Assembly (NCBI GenBank): GCA_916613615.1
Contig: OU744724.1
Location: 44,184,662 to 44,248,661 of the forward strand
Direction of reading: 5' to 3'
Length of the DNA stretch: 64,000 nt
Origin: Steromphala cineraria
Taxonomy: Eukaryota > Mollusca > Gastropoda > Trochida > Trochidae
The stretch's first letter is position 1, and each line of letters begins with the position of its first letter. The translations under genes were made by a program, and so were the position numbers. This document shows positions 56,801 through 64,000 of this stretch, one piece after another. The notes under the pieces were generated by a model. It saw only the letters and a list, made by a program, of their open reading frames with translations, did no database searches and was not told where the DNA came from.

Positions 56801-59800
56801 TTTACACACTAGCGTTACATTGAATCCCAATTCAGCGTGACAAAAGTTTTCATTATGCACATAATGAACTTCTTTTGTCATAGCATAGCGTTTCCGAACT
56901 GTATTAAAAGGTGAAACGAGAAACAATGTTTATTCAGGTAGCTGATTGACCGAGAAACTCATGCTGTACGTGTAGCCCGCTGAAATGTACAAGCGGGACT
57001 GATCAAGCTACATTACCTATTGCCCTTTTTACATGCGCACTTTACACCTGGGAAAATAATATATTTACTTTACGTTCCATTGGAAATTAAGAGCCCTTAC
57101 AGAGACACTGATTATCTTTCTTTAAACTTTATTTGATTTTGATAAGTTTCAAAATATCTGATGTGCTGATTGAAGTTCATATCTGATCACAGGACTTGCA
57201 AATGTATCATTTATCTCTCAAATGATTGAGTTTATCAAAGATCGAGTAAACATTTAAAATATGTGTAATAGTCGAAATTATGCACCCAATTAACCTACCT
57301 ATTAGTTACAAAACCTTATAAACATTATCGAATTGAATAAATCTTCCTGTCAGCTTTTCATAAAGTTTCAAAATTTCGTTTGACGAATTAGAGCGGGCCA
57401 CTCGAGCCACATTGTCCGGTTTCGGTCCTTATCCCGTAATTTTGGATTCTTGGGAAATATTATATTGAAATATTGAATATTGAATATTGAGTTATATTGA
57501 AAACCAAATTGGCGGGGGATGTAGATGATTATGTCTTCTTGTTTTCCATATTTTCAAAGCCATTACGACTCTTTAAAAGTTTCTACATTGAAACTGCTTG
57601 TCTGCTTAATATTTCATAGGCCAGGCATCCTATTCCCTTTATTTTGCACCTCAAGCAGCTTATTGGGAATACGCAGGGACCAGTTGATTCTGACGAACTT
57701 GACTTTTTAAGGTCACTGCGATTTCTTGACTATATTGGGAAACATGCTTGTTAGGTTTTCAGCTCAACAATTGAGAGTTCTATTGTCTAGTTTCCCTCTG
57801 CGAAAAATAACTTAAATAGTATACTGATGGAAACGAATAAGGGAAAGCTTAATTACTGTTAACTTATGTCTGGCATGTTCCGTTTGTTCGAGGCTGCGTT
57901 GGGCCATTATAAACTGAAAATGCTGGAGTTTACTTTCACTGAAAAAGGTACCGTGCACGTGAAAATTGATTTCCATGAACTTCATGCATGGCAACGTCAA
58001 TTTAACCTTCAAGGAGTTAACGAATGTCAGTGTACCTTTACCTTCAGAATCATGCCAAGAGCATACCTTTCTGATAATGGCAGGCTATCAGGTGCATAAA
58101 CAGCGGTCAATGAATATGCCAGACAGCCAGACAATTTAACAAGTCTAAAAGTGTGATTTCGGGACTGTGGAACCGATACCGTCAGACAGGGAACGTAAAG
58201 ATTAGACCAGGGGCCGGATTCACCAAACTTCTAAGAATTTTCTTAGTTTTATACTTTAGTTTCCTTAAGAATTCTTAGCTGAGAATTTAACTTAAGTAGC
58301 AACCCACCACACATCTTAGCACAATTCTTAGCTGAGAAATCTTCAAGGTTCTAAGAATTTACTTAAAAGAAATCAACTTGCATTATGGGAAGGGTAGTAC
58401 CTCAAAAAAACGTTTTAGTGGTTGTCTTATGACGTTTTGGAAATCCCCTTATCTATTTATAGTAACGGATGTATGCTCTTTTTGGCAGAGAGGTAAGAAA
58501 ATCAAATGTTGTCCACTAGCAGAAACCACATTGATGAAAAACGATGAAATACATGGCAGTAACAATAACAAACATGTTGCAATTTGAAATAATAGAGTCC
58601 ATTCAAGATAAAAGTCTCCTTAATTTTCTTTCTGTCATGAAAATGCTGAAAAGATACCCACAATAATAACCAATCATGTGCGACGTATAATAATATTATT
58701 CAAATCCATGTTTTATATGTTAGGTATCATATTACTTTTTTCAGTGTTTCAGTCATCAATATGTTGCTAAAAGTCTACCTATATAATAAAGAAGTTAACA
58801 TTTAAAATAAATATAATATGTTTGATGAATTGAGGACAAAACCAATATTCTTGTTGCATTTTTGCCAATGAAACTCATTAAGATTTAGAGCTGAATGTAA
58901 CTGAAGTTTATATATTTCTAAATAGTGTTTTCCAAAAATTTAATATGATAAGACATAAAAGTATGTTCAACCAAAATAGTTGTATATATACTGTATATAC
59001 TGCTTGATATTATTGGAATAAATGAAGGTTTAGTTTTCCCTTCACATTTGTGTTAGATCTATTCTGATAATTCAAATAATTAATTTCAACCTACAGTTTT
59101 AGGTAGACTACAACAATGAAAATACTTAAAACTTATGTTGCATCAATAAAGCATGTGAAATAAGATATGAAAATAGTATGCCCTTTGAATGAAAAGCATG
59201 TGAAAATGTATAGCAACATGATAATTTTTTAATTTTGTTTTGTGTGTAAGTGCATAGAATCAATAATGATAATACTCAGAAAATATTTTTTCTGATAAAA
59301 AAATTATCAACAAAATTGTTTGCTTAAAATGGCACTTCTAAAATATTTTTTTTATAAGATAATGTTTACCTATCTAACCCCACACAATTAATTATCTGCT
59401 CAATTATAACATGAATAATGACAAAGGTTAAATAAGGTTAAAAGTGTCTTTAGAATTTATCATTTCTTGTTGATACTGGGAAACCAATCATCTACAAGTT
59501 ATTAAACTTGTAAGAAAAACAAAGATACATAACTTTATACAAATGGAAGTTGTAAAATTTGTTTTTTGTTTTATATCTTTTTGTAAGATAGAATGACATG
59601 TGATGACCTATAATAAATCTTTCACATGCTAGCTGTGTTATGAAATTAAGCTTAACTTGGCATAGGTATTGAGATATTTAATACACATACATCTTCTTGG
59701 GTCAGCAATTACCACTTCTTTGACTCAAATTAAGACATATCACAATAATAATAATTCTAGTCACATTCTCAATGTTCACAGAGTACTTTGATGTTTTATT

Positions 59801-62800
59801 TGCAAATAAAAAACATATTGGACTTTGCAAAATATATTGTTGAAAACTTAATTTAAGTTAGTATGAATTATAGTTAGGAGCACTGACGGTTGAACAGTTG
59901 AATGGCTTCGAATTGTTTATATATTTAATCTTCAGAATGCTATTTGTATAACAGACATCATCTAAAGTAATCATAAACATAAACTTTGAAAAATGAACAG
60001 TCAAAAAGCGTGTATAGAAACATAGTTTGCAGGATAGGTTTTTCAAGATTTCTATTGTTATTGTTATCTTTATTGCAATAAAAAAACTTCTTATATAGTA
60101 GGATTGTAAAAGTAGTGAACATGTCTCTTTAATTCTTTTTATGAATATTCATTGCTATTAAAGATGCAATTTTATAACTAAATTTCCTTTTAAATATAAG
60201 AGAAAAAATTGTATTAAAAATATAATGAAAAGTATTAGTATTTGTGTTTATGAAATGATGACTTGAACTCCCGTTATATTGGTCATCATTGATCAAGTCA
60301 AAATGCAAGATAGAAAAGAGAGTAACTTCCCTTCTAAGTTGTCCTTGACATTGGCATTCCACAGCTCAATGTGACAGAGGAGGGCAATGTTATGATTAAA
60401 AAGGTCTATAAAAACAAGTAAATAGGTAAGAATCTAGCATATACGTTTGTAGACCAACATGATATGTGTGTTTAAACAATGTAATCTGCACATTACCAAG
60501 ATTTAGAACTAGAATAATGTGTTGTAACTTTTCAAAAGTAGATCTATGTTAGGCCTACATTGCTAATTGAAACTTGACAAAAATCTGTAATCCCATTTAT
60601 TTATTTCTCAGTTGTATTTTGGCTATCAGTTGACAGCAATGAGTCTTGTCTCAAGTTAACAATTTCAAGTGACCTTTAGATTGAATAAATATCCTAGATG
60701 TATTGTCACATGTCTCAAATAGAAAAAAATTACCATTTTTGTGCACTTTATTCTTCAATACAACAACAAAAGTAATACAAATTTGCCAGTGAGGAAGGCA
60801 CATTCTATGCTGGCGGCCATTTTATTTGATTTAAGAATTATCTTAAGGAGTTAAGAATCCCAATGAGGTTACTTAAAGTTAAGAACAAACTTAAGCACTG
60901 GGAAGTTTGATGAATATTGCTTAAGAAAAATTCTAAGTATTTGATTGGTTGCTAGGGAAACTAAGAATTCTTAGCTGATTTAAGAATTCTTAAGGCTTAA
61001 GAAAATTCTTAGAAGTTTGGTGAATCCGGCCCCAGGTTGTGGTCCAAAACCTAAGACAACGCCCCGAAACGACCGCCAGCTGGTGCTGCTGTCCTTATGT
61101 AACCGATTTAAACCAGCATCGAAAATAAACTCTGAGTTCAGGGCAGTAACGAGACTAAGAATTTGTGACCGTACTGTCAGAAACAGACTTAAAGCAGCAG
61201 GCTTAAAGTCACGTCGTCCTGTTGTTGGGGTAAGGCTGACTGCGAACACAGACGTCTCAGAAGAGCATGGACTACACAACATCGAGTTAGACAACTTCGA
61301 CATTGGCGCAATACCATGTTCAGTGATGAGTCTAGATTCAATTTGGACTTCGCAGATGGTCGGATCCGCGTTTGGCGAACGCGCCACCGTGAACGTCACC
61401 ATCAGTGCACCATCAAACAACACGATTCCTACGGAGGCGGATCTGTGATGGTATGGGGCGACATAACCTACGACCATAGGACCAACCTTGTCCGACTTGA
61501 TGGAAGGGTGACAGGTGTCCGTTAGCGAGACGAAGTGTTGCAATCTGTTGTTCTTCCTTTCCGCCGTAAAGTGGGTGTAAACTTTGAGTTTCAACATGAC
61601 CATGCTCGACTCCACACGGCTCACGTCAGCAGGGATTTTTTCACGAGAACAACGTCAGAGTGTTGCCATGGCCGTCCAAGAGCCCAGACATTAACCCCAT
61701 TGAACACCTCTGGGACGTTCTTGGACGTCGGGTGAGGGATCGTGATGTTCTACCCCAGACACTTGATGCCATGTTCCAGGCTCTCCAAGAAGAGTGACGC
61801 GCAGTTCCTCGGGCTGTCATCCGGAAGTTGGTCCAAAGTGTTCCAAGAATGTGTGAGAAGTGATCAGGAAACAGGGAGGACACACCAGATACTGAAATTT
61901 CACGTGTGGTGTACATACTTAATGAAATATATTTGATCAAAAACCCATGACAATAAAACAAATTTCACCATCATTACATGCGTTCCTTTATTCATTACCA
62001 TCAGTATATATGCTTTTGCGATTTAGGTGACCTTGCATTATTATTTTCAAGGTCACAGTACGGCTTTAAGTTACTGATTAACGAAAATGCAAGTGATGTT
62101 AGTAGAATATTGCAAGAAACATTTTGATGAAGTTTTCATCAAACCTTCTAAATGATGCGTCTTTTACTATGTTCTTTTTTTCAGCATGACAAATTGCAAG
62201 CTTGTCCAACTTAAATCATGTTCACAGAGAACTTTGACATTATTTTGGAGTTCGAACCCCACAAGAAACTTTTCGTGATAAGTAATCTTGCTAAAACACG
62301 ATGTAACGTTCTTCGTGACTATCTCCAGTAAACATCCGTTCGGTAAGAGCGGAACCCAGCACGGCGTAGGGGAGCTACAGAGGAGAGCATGATCGTCTAT
62401 CTTGTTAACTGATATGGACGTGCAATTCTTCTACATTCTCCTAACAATTGAAATGGTCATTTGCGGTAGGGATCAGGCTATAGTTCTATAACAGTCTATG
62501 TAAACATAGCCTCAATAATACTCGCTGCACTCGGGATATCGGGAGTGTAGCGAGTATTATTGAGGCTAACTTAGACTGGTTTTATAATAAAGGTCGCATT
62601 AAGCTTTTCCCAACTAAGCCTTGTGAATCAATCATTGAATTTATATTTTTATACTGAGGGCTGTTTTTTTTATAATACTGCTCTTTGGTTCAGAATACAG
62701 AAGTTGTGTATCCATCAACATAGTTTCCATTCTTCAAATACTCGTCTTCTAGTATTCAAATCAAATACTTATTTTGATAATTCTGAATGTGACTTCTTAA

Positions 62801-63744
62801 GTTACATGTGCATCGCGAATGAATCGCAAAGTTACTTATCTTAGTGCTTCGTAATACAGTCGGTAGAGCTTTCATAAAAGGAGCACCTTTAGAATCCCTC
62901 ACCAAATAAACCGGAAGTGTGTAAGAGCACGCGCGCCTTCGGCAGCAAAATCGGCAGTGCAAGGACGTTTTTTGATATATCAAAAGTATTCTGACAATTT
63001 ATGCGCATATACATTTTTTTTGTGCAATCGTGTCTCCATCTTGCCGTTCGTACGACAATAGCTACGAATCCTTGCCGTCATCGTATTACCTTCCTGTGAT
63101 CACCTGTTCAATCGGCGCGTTTAACATGCAAATAAAGTCGAATAACATCATCGTAGTGATCGATATACGAAGGCAATACGAACACAGTACGAATTCACAC
63201 GACGGTACCTCGATAGCCATGCAAAGGGGAAGACGAAGACACGGATGCAACACGAAAATGGCATAATCAACAATTTGCTCACTTCCCCGATGTTGCCGCC
63301 GAAGCCAGAAACCTCTTACGGCGACCAAAATATGACTTAGAATGCGTTTACGAATGACCCGATTGCTTATGATCCTTTGCGAATTTGCACATTTTCAAAT
63401 TTGTGTTTCTATCTTTTGTCAAATTCGGCTAAGTGTGAAGCGCCCTTTAACATTATAGATTACAGAGGACACGGCTTTCCTTGTATAATTACCACACAAA
63501 AAGGGGAGGCAACATGCCAGTAAGGAAGTAAGTTAGAGCGACATACGATCAACATGTCGATCAACTATGGTTGATATGATTGTTGATCTAATCGCGGTTT
63601 ATCCCGAGGCGTCTATTACGAGTACGCACCATAGAAGTCTCTATAGCAAATTGATTGAGCTTTGATCCATTGATTACTTTATGTTTTTATGGTTTCAGAT
63701 TTTGTGGAATACTGGGTGAAAACAATTATCAGTTCTAGCTACAG
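53541..63744 (+). CDS. Secreted PAN/apple-like protein, 5' part; extent uncertain
   Basis: Exon 1 is 53541-53849: ATG, a hydrophobic signal peptide (about residues 1-22, ending FRFCQG), then one cysteine-rich domain. The pattern DCVDFNFTPNSGC, CAVRCFYDHQCIVFFY, QICTIYG, SYCYQAY resembles PAN/apple-like modules (C-x3-C-x5-C plus outer pairs), often carried by molluscan secreted or lectin-like proteins. The exon ends TATA|GTAAGTAT, a strong donor in phase 1. The only downstream candidate I see is 63699-63744 (GGTTTCAG acceptor, GTTAGTAAG donor, phase-compatible); that link is weak, and other exons may lie beyond the window. Ligand and function are unknown. Confidence 0.55.
53992..54241. mobile_element. 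MITE family B, copy 3, internally deleted
   Basis: Same terminal repeats and TA flanks, same orientation as copy 1, but about 250 bp because a segment before the right end is missing. It sits just after the 5' exon of the secreted PAN-like gene. Confidence 0.75.
54250..55220. other. Intron or intergenic DNA, nothing recognised
   Basis: AT-rich sequence downstream of the secreted-protein exon. No conserved frame or repeat edge was recognised. Confidence 0.45.
55226..56500. repeat. Tandem repeat element interrupted by a second element
   Basis: Units with AACTTGGTATG, TGGTGCCTTTTGCTA, TTTGAACTTAGTGCA and CTCAAGAACTGTTAAATATT recur about every 150-180 bp at 55310-55420, 56190-56330 and 56360-56490. 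A TTCCGT-rich microsatellite lies at 55245-55290. The array is split between 55419 and about 56099. Confidence 0.6.
55421..56099. mobile_element. Pearl-like element nested in the tandem repeat
   Basis: CTCATCTGGC (left) and GCCAGATGAG (right, near 56070-56079) are perfect inverted ends, followed on the right by CTACAGAGCAAATGG. The left end also forms a GGCCTAAAAGGCC hairpin. A CCGTCC microsatellite and about four ~150 bp core units (AGAAAGCTGAAACTTTGTGT, GACTCCTTGACTAG, GGGCCAC) follow. No ORF. Confidence 0.7.
56501..57821. other. Intergenic, nothing recognised
   Basis: AT-rich DNA between the nested repeats and the Tc1-like element. No supported gene or RNA was found; a short ATATTGAATATTGA run lies near 57460-57490. 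Confidence 0.45.
58019..61863 (+). pseudogene. Tc1-like transposase remnant (frameshifts, stops, insertion)
   Basis: Pieces in order: RAYLSDNGRLSG near 58050; TARQFNKSKSVISGLW to NVKIRPG at 58122-58210 (helix-turn-helix DNA-binding part); GCGPKPKTTPRNDRQLVLLS from 61037; RTVRNRLKAAGLKSRRPV near 61174; SDESRFNLDF at 61319 (first catalytic Asp); GGGSVMVWG; QHDHARLHTAH at 61593 (second Asp); WPSKSPDINPIEHLWDVLG at 61671 (catalytic Glu). Frame changes lie near 58110, 61240 and 61650, and TGA replaces a Trp codon near 61796. The transposase would have cut and pasted the element at TA sites. Confidence 0.85.
58211..61032. mobile_element. 2.8 kb non-autonomous insertion, PIF/Harbinger-like ends
   Basis: Ends GGGCCGGATTCACCAAACTT and the exact complement at 61013-61032 continue into TCTAAGAATTTTCTTA. 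Flanking CAG is present on both sides (58208-58210, 61033-61035), fitting a 3 bp CWG-type target duplication. A 5 bp CCAGG reading with a one-base-shorter end on each side is also possible. The inside is AT-rich with many TTCTTAG/CTTAAG blocks near the ends and no recognised gene. Confidence 0.75.
62492..62580. mobile_element. Small perfect-stem foldback element
   Basis: AGCCTCAATAATACTCGCTG with CACTC pairs with GAGTG and TAGCGAGTATTATTGAGGCT around a 10-base centre. Flanking CAGTCTA and TTAGACTG extend the inverted repeat. Confidence 0.7.
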
Positions 63745-64000
63745 GTTAGTAAGTGTAGCTTTGTTCTAGAAATGTGCATTTTTAAAATGCTCATTAAAAT
63801 CTTTTACCGGTTTTCTTAAAATCGATCTAAATAAATTTAGCTCAACAGGTATTTTATTACGTCCTGCGACAGTTTAACTAATACGGAACTGTCGATTTAA
63901 ATTTATTAAGATTGGCTTAAAAACACCATGAGATTTACAGTTACTCGGTAATTGCAAAAACTTTCTGGACGCTTTGAGCTCATCGCTTTAGGCAAATGAC
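62581..64000. other. Mostly unassigned DNA at the right edge
   Basis: The only gene-like signal is a possible small exon at 63699-63744. The open frames at 63030-63328 overlap each other on both strands and match nothing I recognise. Confidence 0.4.

Larger units (their letters stand above)
57822..62006 (+). mobile_element. Decayed Tc1-like transposon, split by a nested insertion
   Basis: TACTGATGG (57822-57830) and CCATCAGTA (ending 62006) begin longer inverted ends (ACGAATAAGGGAA / TTCCTTTATTCAT), each flanked by TA. Without the insertion the element is about 1.36 kb, a normal Tc1 size. It encodes a broken DD34E-type transposase and is surely inactive. Confidence 0.85.

Noticed and set aside
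57866..58099. 77-residue frame at the left end of the Tc1-like element
   Set aside because: Only its last part (RAYLSDNGRLSG) fits the transposase N-terminus; the rest lies in the element's 5' non-coding region.
60980..61624. 214-residue minus-strand open frame
   Set aside because: It is the antisense shadow of the Tc1-like transposase remnant read on the plus strand; its residues match no family I recognise.
62845..62925. tRNA-like phrase CAGTCGGTAGAGC
   Set aside because: It resembles a D-arm, but no T-arm, anticodon stem or acceptor stem fits in the next 80 bases.
63030..63328. Overlapping frames on both strands
   Set aside because: No family resemblance, no splice or start context; probably chance in a locally GC-richer patch.

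Overview
The window is animal nuclear DNA, most likely from a bivalve mollusc. It is AT-rich, its genes are split into small exons with GT-AG introns, and it carries tandem-core elements of the bivalve 'pearl'/Helentron style (a CCCCCGCAAC hairpin, a CCGT microsatellite, a run of ~169 bp units, a short inverted end). Terminal-inverted-repeat and foldback DNA elements are frequent. I cannot name the species.

Region by region. (1) 2050-13226, plus strand: most of an APLF gene (aprataxin and PNK-like factor, a DNA double-strand-break repair scaffold). Ten exons in consistent phase give the C-terminal half of the FHA domain, a Ku-binding motif, a long acidic/basic linker with an 84 bp coding repeat, two PBZ zinc fingers and an acidic histone-chaperone tail. 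The 5' end lies left of the window. (2) 13.2-21.4 kb: intergenic and repeat-rich, with a 2.3 kb pearl-like element whose units form a 338 bp higher-order repeat, and a repeat dense in nuclear-receptor half-sites. (3) 22371-35540, minus strand: complete ALDH6A1 (methylmalonate-semialdehyde dehydrogenase), 15 exons, 524 residues, including a 12-codon first exon carrying the mitochondrial presequence. (4) 35838-40050, plus strand: complete LIN52, a subunit of the MuvB core of the DREAM complex, 6 exons, 121 residues, starting about 300 bp from the ALDH6A1 start in a head-to-head pair. (5) 40743-46423: a tandem second copy of 35060-40740 that looks identical. It holds a second full LIN52, a second bidirectional promoter and an orphan ALDH6A1 first exon. 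(6) 46.4-64 kb: mainly repeats, including a pearl-like element nested in another tandem repeat and a decayed Tc1-like transposon split by a 2.8 kb Harbinger-like insertion. One likely real gene starts here, a secreted PAN/apple-like protein whose first exon is at 53541.

The three recognised conserved genes have separate jobs: break repair (APLF), valine/thymine catabolism in mitochondria (ALDH6A1) and cell-cycle gene repression (LIN52). The functional link visible in the DNA is the shared ALDH6A1/LIN52 promoter. It contains an inverted CCAAT box and a TGACCTTGA (ERR-type) site and has been duplicated together with LIN52. All exon joins were read by eye from splice signals, phase and family resemblance; no search or alignment was run.
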